NCBI GenBank assembly: GCA_964036295.1
Contig: OZ038462.1
Coordinates: forward strand, 40,219,680-40,283,679
Reading direction: 5' to 3'
Source of the DNA: Plumapathes pennacea
Lineage: Eukaryota > Cnidaria > Anthozoa > Antipatharia > Myriopathidae
DNA: 64,000 bases
Position numbers and translations under genes: made by a program. Shown here piece by piece: positions 30,059 to 48,350 of the stretch (position 1 is its first letter; every line of letters starts with the position of its first letter). Under the pieces are notes generated by a model, which searched no databases, was not told the DNA's origin, and worked only from the letters and a program-made list of their open reading frames with translations.

Positions 30059-32130
30059 CTTCCGTATAGTGGAGAATCTTGTAGCCGGCAATGGTCTCAC
30101 GAAATTTAGGTCTTTTTCGATTAACTTATAATGGAACTAATCAAACTATTCTTTGAGTACAACTACAAATTACAGCTCGGCTTTATATCTTAATGTCTAT
30201 GCATTTGGCATCTCTCCCTTGTAATAGGCAGGTGATAAATTGGGCGCGCGTTCAACCCCAGCATGAGGCTGCATTCAAGTTTGGATTAATTTCCTCGTGA
30301 TTATCAATTACCACACATACATCGTTGTTTCATATCAACCACTGTATGCACTTAGTAATGTAAAATATATTCTAGGCGCGGCAATAAAACTCAGTAAAAT
30401 GTCAAAAGACATCGTTCTTAGCTGCCGAGAGAGGATACATCAGGGTTTATTCAAAGACTATGCGGGTGACAGTAAAAAAGAAAATTATAACAACCACAGA
30501 TGCAGGTGCCAGATGCACATGTTGTGTCACTGTATTGTTGGCGTCGGCAAAATTATCTTGACGTTTTGATTATTTTTAGGCTCTTAAAATTTACGAGAAA
30601 CGCTACTGGATGCAAAGCTTTCCGGGGCAATGTTTGAGGTTTTTGACAATCGGTTTTACGGCTGTAGGATTGATTGTAACTACCATATTTCCTCGAATAA
30701 GCGGCCATGTTCAAGTAAGCGCCCACTCTCGAATAAGCGCCCGCCCTTGAACACGAACTTTGAAATAACGCGCCCCCCTCCCCCCCCACACACACACACA
30801 CATCCCTGCGTTTTTACAGAAAACAACGCTGTTTCTCAGACCCACTAAACACAGATACAATGTTCTTGTTCCGTTCTTGTTGTCTTTTTTTCCTATTTAT
30901 TGGTTAGCAATTTAGTAATGAAAAATAATTAAAACGTCGCTGTCATGCAAACTTGTATTTTGATAAGCGCTCAAGCTCGAATTTCGATAAGCTTCCCCGC
31001 GCTTATTTCGAGGAATACGGTACTTGCACAAAGATATTAAGTAAATTTGTGTGCCGTAATATTTATGCCTAACAGATACATTTGCCAAAGAAAATATTAT
31101 TAAAACTGAACTCGACGACAAAGGTACATACATGGACGCGAGCGGATTTCATATCATAAAGTGCCTGTCTTCAAAAGCTTACTTTGTTCATTACCTCGTG
31201 AATTTTGTAAACATTAAATGTTACCAGGATATGGTGCACATGGGCAGATATCAGGAAAACAAACACCTGCAGGCTCAGGGAAACGAAGTAGGATTCCACC
31301 CGTATACACGAGCAAGAAAAAATATTTAATGGGATAAAAAGAAAGTGAGACCCGATGAAAGTCCTCGCATATAGCATTACGGAACACGTGCCAAATAAAT
31401 TCAGTGAAGAGACTGGCAAATCAGCTTATATTGGTATACCAGCCCTAGTCTGTTTTGATTTGATTTGATTTGATTTGTATTGTTTTTCTTTTTCCGGCTT
31501 CTTTTTTCTCTCCCTCCATCTCTCTCTCTCTCTCTCTCTGCTCTCTGTTTTGCTTGCTGTTACTGCTGTTTAACTGAAAAGCTTTATATGAAAAGAAATA
31601 CAAAATGCAATTCTAAGATTGAATGTTTTCTAAACATACAAACTTAGTCGGCCCTTGCTTTAATTGAATAAACGTATTTCATTTACCTACTTTTAACAGC
31701 TGAACTCTACTTCATATGTTCAATTCACACATTTTTCTTAGTTCAGGATTTAATTAAAAGTAAGTCAGACTCAACATGATCAATAAAGCAAAATAGAAAG
31801 ACATTTTTTTCCTCAGGAAATCTAACTCGTTGCCAAGGAAATAAATTAATTTGAAATAATTCTGCGTTTTTTCCTATTCAAATTTAAAACACTTTACAAA
31901 GTCGAGATGAATCACTGAATTATATATATTAATATTATCTGACCATTATTTGTAACAGTTTGTTCAGTATTCGTGGCTTATGAGCTTACTTAAATGAAAA
32001 CCTAATGTACCAAGCAGTTAGGAATTCAAAATAAATCCCAATAGAAGGCATACGAAATATGGTTTGTAACCGATATTGAATCTATTTGTTACTAAGCGAT
32101 TCAACACGAAGAGAGTCCCTTGTTGTGAGG
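30059..32130. other. Intergenic between GPCR 1 and GPCR 2
   Basis: It contains the GPCR 1 upstream region (a minus-strand GATATAAAG near 30184-30192 is a possible TATA box), a TIR element at 30681-31022, (CA)n near 30785-30802, (GATTT)n near 31456-31479 and (CT)n near 31519-31539. I recognise no exon. Confidence 0.5.
30681..31022. mobile_element. Non-autonomous element with CTCGAATAAGCG-type TIRs
   Basis: TACCATATTTCCTCGAATAAGCG at the left matches the reverse complement of CGCGCTTATTTCGAGGAATACGGTA at the right with one gap and two changes. Subterminal copies of AATAAGCGCC (30720-30743) and GATAAGC (30961-30993) are typical of multiple binding sites near element ends. No ORF is present. Confidence 0.8.
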
Positions 32131-33330
32131 CTAAACGGCGCTTTCCAGTTTGTAAGGTGAAAGCGATCCTTTGGGGGTTAAATCGCCGGCTGCTACTTTA
32201 AACAATTTGCTATCTTCATCTTGCGCCCCGACGCCATTAAAATGATCACGTTTTTTTCTGTGTCGGTGGATAGCGTCCATTTCCTGATTTTCCGTTCGGC
32301 CACAGCTTAAAATTTGCTTGTCCTTCCAGTGTGAACGAAATTCAGAACTAGTGAAAAATAGAACGATCGGGTTGATTAAGTGCTTAACATAATAAAGTAT
32401 CAAGGCTGCCACGTCGAGGTAGAGGAAATCAGAGCTCTGTGGAAAAGATCCAAACTCTTGAATCAACATGAGTACTCCTCTGGGTATGTAACATATTTGA
32501 AAAAGTAGGACAAGGAGAAAAAGGATCCTGATCAGACGTATCTTCCTTTTGACGTTTACACTTTTTTTCTGGCGCTTTCCTCTATGGGTTTGTTTGGAGA
32601 TTGGCCGACAAGAGTGTAGATAGTGAAAGAGTTTCAGTCTCAAAGTACGGCGCATGCAGATATAAGCCCAGGATTGTATAAAAAGGGGTATGGTGATGAA
32701 AAAAGTCACTAAAAAAATCTCGTACGCTCGACGGATGAGGTCCGTGGGCCAGAAAATAATGCAGTAAGTCCAGCCCAAGTGCTTTGTTAATCCGACAAGC
32801 AGTGCAACGGGAAGAGACCCAGTTAAGTAGCAAAGCATCCAAGACGCTATGATGGCAATACGAGTCGTCTTCAGCGAGATGCGGGGTTTCATTGGCTTCA
32901 AGATAGCGCGATATCTCTCCAAGGCAATGGCGGTGTGCGTCACAGCCGAGACGCAAACAAACAAATCCTGTAAGGGCACCAAGAAGTGACACATGAACAA
33001 GCCGAAAGGCCAACCAAGATATAATTCAAGAATCCGTAGTGGAGCTGCAATCAGTGCAACTGCAAAGTCTGCGATGGCAATGTTCATTACGAGATAGTTA
33101 CATGGAGTCTGCATGTCTTTCCAGCGTACCACTGTGAAGACGACAAGTGCGTTACCAATAAGTCCGACGACTGTGATAACGGAGAACACAGTCGACACGA
33201 TAATTTTGTAGGCGGCTTCATCAAAAGAGGGAGGTGGAGAAAAGGTCGTTACGTTGGTTATATTATGGGGAAATTCAGTTGCGTTTTCAGACCCTTGCAT
33301 ACTGGAGACGTCTGACTGCTTTACTGACAT
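32131..33330 (-). CDS. Class A orphan GPCR 2
   Basis: Single-exon ORF, 399 residues from ATG 33330. An in-frame ATG at 33402 exists, but the extra 24 residues look like untranslated leader. The N terminus has NAT, NIT and NVT sequons. TM1 has GNALVVF, TM2 NIAIADFAVALIAAP, TM3 starts FMCHFLVPLQD and ends ALERYR. TM6 has FQICYIPRG and TM7 NPIVLFFTSSEF. Loop 2 has Cys in WTYCIIFW. The third loop is longer and strongly basic (THRGKRQKKSVNVKRKIR), and the tail has about 75 residues with RHRKKR and several Ser. It is closest to GPCR 1 among its neighbours by eye. Confidence 0.92.
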   Translation of the reverse strand: MSVKQSDVSSMQGSENATEFPHNITNVTTFSPPPSFDEAAYKIIVSTVFSVITVVGLIGNALVVFTVVRWKDMQTPCNYLVMNIAIADFAVALIAAPLRILELYLGWPFGLFMCHFLVPLQDLFVCVSAVTHTAIALERYRAILKPMKPRISLKTTRIAIIASWMLCYLTGSLPVALLVGLTKHLGWTYCIIFWPTDLIRRAYEIFLVTFFITIPLFIQSWAYICMRRTLRLKLFHYLHSCRPISKQTHRGKRQKKSVNVKRKIRLIRILFLLVLLFQICYIPRGVLMLIQEFGSFPQSSDFLYLDVAALILYYVKHLINPIVLFFTSSEFRSHWKDKQILSCGRTENQEMDAIHRHRKKRDHFNGVGAQDEDSKLFKVAAGDLTPKGSLSPYKLESAV

Positions 33331-33654
33331 CCGCAGGTGTGAACGACTCCGAGCCGTTAACTCGTCACAAACGAAAACCGAACTGCAGTAATTTATGTAC
33401 ATATAAATTACTTGAATTGAAAAAGCCTTCGTTCTGCAGAGCTGCCAAACGCGCGTCAATTGGTTTCCAGTGACGGAAGATCGCCTAGTGTAATCAATTG
33501 TCGCTTAGTTTATTGTCTTCTTCGTTGAAAAGAGACTTCTTTCAAGATTCTCCTTGAAAACGTGTTTTAATAGGTATCCATTTTGAAATCGCTAAAAAAT
33601 ATTTATCTTAATGTACATCACTTGAGTAAAGTACAATATATGACTAAATGCTGA

Positions 33655-34600
33655 ATTTCGATCAGCACGCACGGAAATCTAACCAATTGGTGAACTAATA
33701 TAAACCATGTAGACTCTACTTAAAATCCCAAATTTCCGATTTAAAAAATAACCAAATAACATATATTCTTCTATTTCGGCTGAAGTAAATTGATCTCTAT
33801 ATGTTTCGTTATTTTCGTAAAGAAAATTACAGTACAACATTACAAATTATCGAGAGAAGAAAACTTTGTTTTTGTCTATTTTTGTTTTTTTTTTTTGTTT
33901 TTTTTTTTTTTGACAAAAATATTGTCCTCAAGAGCTTCCAAATGAGACTATAGGGAAATTCAGTAAATATTCGAGTAATATTGGAGGGGGTTCTTGACAT
34001 AAGATTTAGACCGCGTAACTGTAAATTTCGTTCAGCACACACGGAAATATTTCTTATCAATTGGTGGACTTAAATTATGTAGACTCAGTATATATAAAAT
34101 TCCAAACTTCCGATTTAAAAAAACCCAAATAATGAATAATCTTCTATTTTCTAAGTAAGTTTATCTCTATATATTTCGTAAGTAAATTGCTCTAAACATA
34201 ACCCGAAACCCAACCCTTGACCCTAGACCTTAGGCCCTAAAAAAAAAAAAAAAAAAAAAAGAAAGAAAAAAGAAAAAAGAAATAGAATATAAAATCAAGC
34301 GCGCACAAAAACTGCAATATATAAAATTGCATGCTAATAAGGCCTATACAGAAAAGTCTCATATCAACCATTGGTTTATTCAATTCTCTCGGGAGAAGAA
34401 AACTTTGTTTTCTGTTTTTGTTTTTGTTTTTTTTGTTTTTTTATTATTATTATTAATTTTTCCAATTGCAACTAAAAGGAAAATCAGTAAGGGGTTCTCG
34501 ACATTAAGTTCAGACCGCGTAGCTACAACATTTCATTTAGCCCACGTCATATATAAACCGCAATTTTGTACTAAAATTGATTCATAAGTTGGTGCACAAA
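33655..34600. repeat. Decayed direct repeats, period about 370 bp
   Basis: ATTTCG.TCAGCAC.CACGGAAAT at 33655 recurs at 34026, each followed by AATTGGTG, GTAGACTC, TTCCGATTTAAAAAA and ATCTCTATAT.TTTCG in the same order. GAGAAGAAAACTTTGTTTT occurs at 33855 and 34394, and AGACCGCGTA at 34007 and 34513. Poly-T/poly-A tracts punctuate the units. This is a local multi-step duplication. Confidence 0.75.
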
Positions 34601-35580
34601 ACATAAATTATTTTATCCTTATGCTTTCAATATTGCTCAACTAAAATAAATTATTAATGTTAAATGGCACTAAAGCATCAGAACATGAATTCGCCATTCA
34701 GTAGATAATGTACGACGCAATTTATTTATTATAGCGGCAAATTGAAAGTGTTCAAAATTCTATGGCAACTGAGCTCTTGTGTTAATCCGAAATGCTCATT
34801 ATCGACCGCGGCAAATCTTTCACCGGATTTACAACATATTGCCCATGCTTTGTTCACCGTGTCTATTTTATACCAATCTGTTGTTTAACTCATGCATACC
34901 TTAATAATTTATATTCTCCTTTTCCTTTTCCTTTCTTCTTTTCGAGAAACGAATTAATGGAATAATAATTAAAAAAAAGAGAACGCCCCGACTGGATTTT
35001 GTCAAAGACGTTATTAGAAGCGAAATCTTCGATTGTCGAAGTTAAATATATCGCTGAATATGTGTTTAAAACGGAATAATTTCTTTGCTAGCTTAGCTCC
35101 GCTAACCGAAACGAAATACAGTTAGCAAGATTTTAATTTCAAGGTTGTCGATTAGAGAGTTTTGACAATCGAAGCCGACATGCAACTGGTCAACTATCAA
35201 GGAACCCTAAAAGTGTGACCACTCGCGATGATAACTTTTTCAGGTACAATTGTGACAGTTTTTACATTGAGTGAAGTTCTTGTGCATAGTTTTTGGGTGC
35301 AGACACATGTCAGTGAAACGAGTTAAAACATATGCAGGTTTCAGCTGGCAGTGTGAAACTCCCACACAGCTAAACATCCAAAATATAAGCTCCGAGTGTT
35401 AATCAATCGCATCTTACTTAACTGTACAGCAAGCTGATCTTCTGGCAATAGATACACACACACACCAATTTACTCCATAATTCGCATTCGGTGGTGACGA
35501 TGTTTCTTTTGTTACCGAATAAACCGTTTCAAAATTAGTTCTTGGCCGGAAAGTCTTTGATGCATGCCGGATTTACTTCG

Positions 35581-35584
<4 letters not shown>
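34601..35584. other. Intergenic, no gene recognised
   Basis: AT-rich and without a domain-bearing ORF or a clear repeat. A GATTGTCGAAG..CGATTAGAGAGTTTTGACAATCGAAG pair around 35031-35173 hints at an old inverted repeat. Confidence 0.35.
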
Positions 35585-35614
<30 letters not shown>

Positions 35615-35618
<4 letters not shown>

Positions 35619-36406
35619 AATCCCGAAAAGGTTGTCCAGTCTGAATATATAAATATACAAATATATCTGTCACGTGACGACCTAAAACTATCGTGTTTTA
35701 AACTGAAAATGCTCCAAATGCTCTTAGTTTTATCATTCTAATGACTAGCAATCATAAAATTATATAAACATGCTGACTTAATGTATTTCTTTGTCGTTAT
35801 ACGGTGTTTTTCAGTGGTCACGTGATAGATATATTTGCCTAAATATATATTTCAACTGGACAACCCTTTTGGGATTGACTGTATATATATATATATATAG
35901 TGTTTTACTGGAAAATATACCGTGCGTAAAATCCATACGAAACTACATCCGGGACCCGAGTGGCATATTTTCCATATCCTCACTAGTGAGGATATCGTTG
36001 GCATCATTTCTCGCTTTTGCACAGTTGTTTGTGCAATTTCTCGTAAAACACTCGTGTCTAATATAATAAAAGAAAATTACACGGCGGCTTGAAGATATGG
36101 ATTTTATTTTCTCGCGGTAAAAACAATATTTTACTCACTCGCGAAGCGCTCGTTCGTAAAATATTGTTTTTACCACTCGAAAATAAAATTCATATCTTCG
36201 CGCCGCCGTGTACTGAGAAACAACGTATAACGACAAAGAAATACATCAGCATGTTTAGATAATTTTATGGTTTCTAGTCATTAGGATGGTAAAGCCAAGA
36301 GCCCCTTGGTGTATTTCTAGTTTAAAGCACGATAGTTTTAGGTGGTCACGTGACAGATATATTTGTATATCTATATATTTAGACTGGAAACCTTTTCGGA
36401 ATTGAC

Positions 36407-36407
<1 letters not shown>
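35615..36407. mobile_element. Nested inverted-repeat complex
   Basis: Arms 35615-35803 and 36224-36407 are mutual reverse complements with scattered changes: AGTCAAT.CCGAAAAGG at the left end against CCTTTTCGGAATTGACT at the right, and TTTCTTTGTCGTTATACG against CGTATAACGACAAAGAA at the inner ends. A third copy of the end module (GGTCACGTGATAGATATATT to GGGATTGACTGTA, about 35816-35881) follows the left arm. A separate fold-back (36078-36212) fills the centre. AT microsatellites flank the ends (35585-35614, 36412-36441). Confidence 0.8.
36078..36212. repeat. Long palindrome inside the nested complex
   Basis: TACACGGCGGC (36078-36088) pairs with GCCGCCGTGTA (36202-36212). The stem continues through GAAGATATGGATTTTATTTT and GGTAAAAACAATATTTTAC to a loop at GCGAAGCGC near 36145. 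The words CTCGCGAAGCGCTCGTTCG resemble those in the fold-back at 8378-8513, so the two may be related. Confidence 0.85.
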
Positions 36408-36446
<39 letters not shown>

Positions 36447-36586
36447 CATATGATTGCTATATTTCTCGGCATTTGGGCACCGGCCGAACGAAGCAAGAAC
36501 GCGCGCATTGTAGTCTGGGAACAAGCCTCTCCAAGATTTTTTGCAGGTGACGTGCAGATTGGCCAGTTTTTAACTGGAAAATATGA

Positions 36587-43920
<7,334 letters not shown>

Positions 43921-43929
43921 CTTCGCTTT

Positions 43930-44150
43930 CTCCAGAGCGGTTTTCGGATGACTTTCGTGAAAACAAAACCAACGTAGTTGCAGCCCTAATCACAAAGATT
44001 TCCCATGTCTCCAATGAAAACACTGCAGAAAAGACCAATCAACAGTGTGAAGAAACGTCATCACCACTTGTTTGCTTGAGCAAATCACAGCTGGGTTTTG
44101 ATGTTGTTTTTTTATTGGCCAAGAAGCCTGCAAAAGTCGTTAAGCATTAA
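43930..44150 (+). repeat. Dispersed SINE-like repeat forming the kinase 3' UTR, copy 2
   Basis: AGAGCGGTTTTCGGATGACTTTCGTGAAAAC starts ten bases after the stop codon. GACCAATCAACAGTGTGA and TTGGCCAAGAAGCCTGC match the copy at 53340-53640 in order. Most of the 3' UTR up to the poly(A) signal is therefore repeat-derived. Confidence 0.6.
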
Positions 44151-44152
44151 AA

Positions 44153-44158
44153 AATAAA
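44153..44158 (+). terminator. Poly(A) signal of the kinase gene
   Basis: AATAAA lies 233 bases after the TAG at 43918-43920. A second candidate, AATAAAAATATGAAAG, occurs near 44498. Confidence 0.5.
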
Positions 44159-44159
44159 C

Positions 44160-47094
44160 CTTTCTCGAGTCATCCGGAAACCTTTTATCATATACTGTAG
44201 TTATGTAGTGTTAACCTATTAAGATATTCTCCCAACCTGCCCTGAACAAAATTATGAGAATTGACACTCTGACCACTTTTAGTCCAAGCAAGAGATCAGT
44301 TCCCAGTCCCTCCATACTGAAGTCTGTCTCTGTATTTTGAAAGAAATTTGCCTCTGATCATTCGACCTTGGGGCTTTAAAAGTTGATACGTTGATACACC
44401 AGATCTTATGTATGCACACGTTAGGTGATTTTTTTTCTTTTTGTGCACAGTTATTCATTTTAAAACCTTTTGATAGTGATTCTCCTAACTTCTTATAAAT
44501 AAAAATATGAAAGTGACAGAATTCTCCTCAGTTGCGTAATACGATCGCTTAGGAGGTAACCCTTTCACTCCCAAACTCAAACCGAAGATTTCCACAATCT
44601 TTTGAAAATCTGAGCAAGCTATCAAAAGCAAGTTCTCCATACTGTATGATATACCTATGTAGCGAGAGACTGAAAGAGAAATTATGTTTAAACGAGTTGA
44701 TCACTCTTGGGAGTGAAAGTGTTAAAGGTTAAACAACCTAATGGCAACAACTACAGCTTCAGCTTCGTGATAAGACACGCACAAGATTGAAACTGTCGGA
44801 CTCTTGAGCAAGTATGCGCATTCTGTGGCGCTGTAGAAGTTGATTAATAAAGAGCTCAATTTTATCGTCCACATGTGTTGGCTTCCACCGGCCGTTATGT
44901 TGGTTTGGATCAAGCAATTAAGAATAGAAACAAAGCGTATTGCTAAGGAAGACTTGTCACCATGTCATGGTTGTTTGTGCAGTACATAGTTCAATAGCAA
45001 CAGCAGCTGTAGTGTAGCAGTTTATTTGTGTTTAGTTCTTCAATATTTAGTATTCTACAGTATGTAGCAGTTTAGTGTAGTAGTTCAATAACCATGTGAC
45101 CCTTATAAATTAGTTAATTTTAATATTTATACACTGGAAACTAGTAGCAAAGAAGTCTAACTACACCTAAATAGTACACACGGTCTATATAACCATTATT
45201 CAGTTGCACTTGGAGTGTCGTGTTAACGTGTAGTCAGAAGAGATGGACTTTACTAACATACTGAATTAGAGGTTAATAATTCGTTTCTATCGACTTTGTA
45301 AATAGCATTCTACGTTCATAATCATCAAACTATGGGTTGCAACTTGGGTTAACCTGAGTATCAGGCTCTTCTCAGGGTGAGGGGAAAAAAACGAAAACAA
45401 AATCGAACTTAGGGGGAGTGGGAGAGGCAAAATGAGAGATCTCCTTCCCCTTTCCCCCCTCCCTTATTATTTTTTTTCTTGGAAGCCTGACACTCAGGTT
45501 AAGCTTGGATAGGACATTCTTCAGTGACCCATTTTGTTCATATTCAGTCTTATTCCCATAACGAAGTCAGGGAAGAAGTTTTCAGTCAAAGGATATTTTA
45601 TTTCCGTTGACTCTGTTGGTAATCCGCGCTCTTGAGGCTGGTTATTCATTGACATATATGTTCGAACTTTCTTTCTTTCGGCTGCGAAGTATGTTACTAT
45701 ATAGTTGCAAAAGTTCCCGTATTGAACGTGAGTGGATATCAAAAGCTACGTTCACATGTAAACATGATGCTAACACCAGTTCCGGTACAAACTGCCTGGC
45801 TGCAAGGGTAAACGGTGCAACCAAAGTCTATAATCTTAGCTGATGCAAAGTCTTTCATCGAAGGAATAGTTACTGGATGTTTTCAAGAGAGAAAAGCAGA
45901 ATTCAATGTGGAAAGCAAACAATCCACCACGAGGACGGTGGTCCGACTATTTAAAGTCTCCGCACAATCCCACCGTGGAAGCACTGCCGAGACGATTTTC
46001 GCCATGCGAGGAACACTCTTTAATACTTCAAATGTATCGCAGACTTGGCGCATAATATATTAATATCCTGAAGGGCATTCCTTTGCTGATAAGTCGACAA
46101 ACTATCCACGACAAGGCAGCAAATATAAGGTGAGATTTATATGAGCCGCGCTCTTCAAATCAGTGTCGAATTGTTTATCGAGGTCAGTACAACCAAGTTG
46201 TGCTGTCTGTGTTCTTGCATGTATTATATAAATTTCTTTGAGTTTTAATACTACTGGCGAAGAAATTTATTCTGAGATTCACGTTTTCTCCCCATCTTGA
46301 ATCGAACTTCGATCAAGGGTTAGATGTCTTCTAGTTTCCTGCCAATATTGTTAAGTGGTGGCCGGATTGGAAAGCTAGAACTGTATCATTTATGTAGCGT
46401 TCACTAGCTTCGGTTTGTGTTGCGATGTACTTCCGGTTAACTGCCTTATTTGGTATTTATAAAAGTACGCTCTTGATAGAGACAAGTCGTCAAAAGTTTG
46501 CTTGAAATCAGTTCTGCTCGAGAAGTGAGTTTGTTTATATTAATCGAAATGTATAGAGGCGAAATAAATAAAACCAGCCAGCATAAAATACCATCAATCT
46601 AATGGTTTGTTTAGCTCGTAGTACAATCTTATGGCGGTTTCTCGAAGGAGCAACTCCTAGAAGTATTATAGCCTACTCGGCTCTTGTTAAAGATAAAGAA
46701 GTTAGACTATATACAAAGTTTGCGACATTTTAACTGAAAAGCGGTATTCTTTGGGTTCTAGACGAGACTACGAGCGAAATAATCCTTTCATGTCATGTCT
46801 TTCTGTCCAAATGTTATGCAAAAAAAGTATAATGAAATAAAATAAGAATAAAATCAGTGAACTCCGATTAACCAACGCATGCATGTCATAATATTATGAT
46901 ACATGTTACACCGACGAATTTAGACTTATTTTCCTATCCTATTTATCTCAAACCCAATAAGGGAGCAGTCCGAATAAATGTACATGACGGGATCTATTGG
47001 CTCCTACCGCCAGAAATGTTTACTAACCTGGCCGTATTCTAATCTGCTGTCAGTGAAGTTTTAATCGTATCCTATTCTAAGTAAGGCAGCCTTG
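44160..47094. other. Intergenic, no gene recognised
   Basis: The short ORFs in 44722-46063 show no domain and no exon-phase logic. Repeated ATTTAGTATTCTACAGTATGTAGCAGTTTAGTGTAGTAG phrases lie at 45010-45100. A TATA-plus-donor candidate first exon lies at 46456-46524. Confidence 0.45.
46456..46530 (+). promoter_or_regulatory. Candidate TATA promoter and untranslated first exon
   Basis: TTTATAAAAG at 46456-46465 is followed about 60 bases later by GAGAA|GTGAGT (donor at 46525). The spacing fits a short non-coding first exon on the plus strand. No matching downstream coding exon is seen on that strand in the window, so this may be a chance arrangement or a non-coding transcript. Confidence 0.3.
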
Positions 47095-47300
47095 TACCAT
47101 AGAGCCGTTTTTGGGTGACTGTCGAAAGTAATGGTATATCTCATCAGATTCTTTAGTTTTGTGGTCCAAGAAGGTTAAACAGTATTCTTGACCAATCAGG
47201 AGCAAAAATAGACCCGAGTGCGATCTGCTTATGCATGCAGTCAGGATGCGATACAGGCTATCAACCAATGGCGGGCCATGCATTTCCTCGCATTGCACAC
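47095..47300. repeat. Dispersed SINE-like repeat, copy 3
   Basis: AGAGCCGTTTTTGGGTGACTGTCGAAAGTAATGG followed by CTTGACCAATCAGGAGC and CAACCAATGGCGGGCC shares the opening and the spaced CCAAT words with the copies at 10740, 43930 and 53340. Confidence 0.6.
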
Positions 47301-48350
47301 AAAATAAAATTGAAAATGCAAGTCATTTTTCGTAAGCTCCTGGTTGGTGAATTTGTTTTCTTACAGCCTTTGTATTGACTTTTCTTTCGGTCGAAAGTCA
47401 TCCAAACAGCTCTAAACACATTGAAGTTAAATTAAAGTTATGCAGCCCAATTAAGCGCCCCGCACCGTCCTCCGGTATCCCGCAAATGACCGGCGGGCAG
47501 TACTGTATATCACGATAGTAGATTCTTTTTCTTCCCCTGTTATTTTGTCTATGAAGAAGAATCCTATATTATCCTTTCCAGTGTTCTATATGAACAGATG
47601 ACGTCACATACTACGTCATGGTAGATACTCATGGAACTAAAAACGCTCAGACGATCTAGGAGTAAGAAGGACCTGCAGTGTGTACGGACAACCTTCGCTA
47701 TGCCGACGTGCCCGGCAATGCCTTTGAAATCCATGTCTCTATGTGAACAGCACTGCGACTCCTTAAAACACCACTAGCACAGACAGCCTTTGCACACTGG
47801 AACAAAATAATGTGATTTGACGAAACATTGACGAAACATTTACAAAACAAACGTACACAAGTTATGGAATTTAAAACAAAGAATGGCGTAGAGACAAAAA
47901 GGTAACTAAAAAAAAAATGACTTGCCATAACAGGAAATGAAGTATAAATAAACGTGTCATATTAATGTATTAACTCATAGGTACGAATTATTGACTCAAC
48001 CTTGAAAAATCCATGAATTGCAACATAGGTGTAGACCACTCAATGAAAACATTTTGTAGTAGTGTCCGCTCTTACGTGTTCATTTTTTGTATTGGAAATG
48101 AAGAGGTACTTGGCGGTGACAGGGTAACGCACATGACATAAAATGTTCAAAGCGGCACACAAAACAAGAGTATAGCAAACATCTACGAACCCGAAAAGCA
48201 AAAAAGAAAGTGCAAGTGAATAGTAGCATGAACAAAGGAAGAGGGTCCACTAATTGGAAAGATGAAACTTTTTTGAGTGAAGATATTAGAATCTAAATAA
48301 TAGGTCGTATAACTGACTGGACACTTAGTTAAATCGTCTGGAACTTTTTC

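Noticed and set aside
30059-30100. Longer N terminus for GPCR 1 (and similar extensions of GPCR 2 and 3)
   Set aside because: The first codons at 30100, 33459 and 49544 are GTG, TTG and TTG, not ATG; eukaryotic initiation at the next ATG is more likely.
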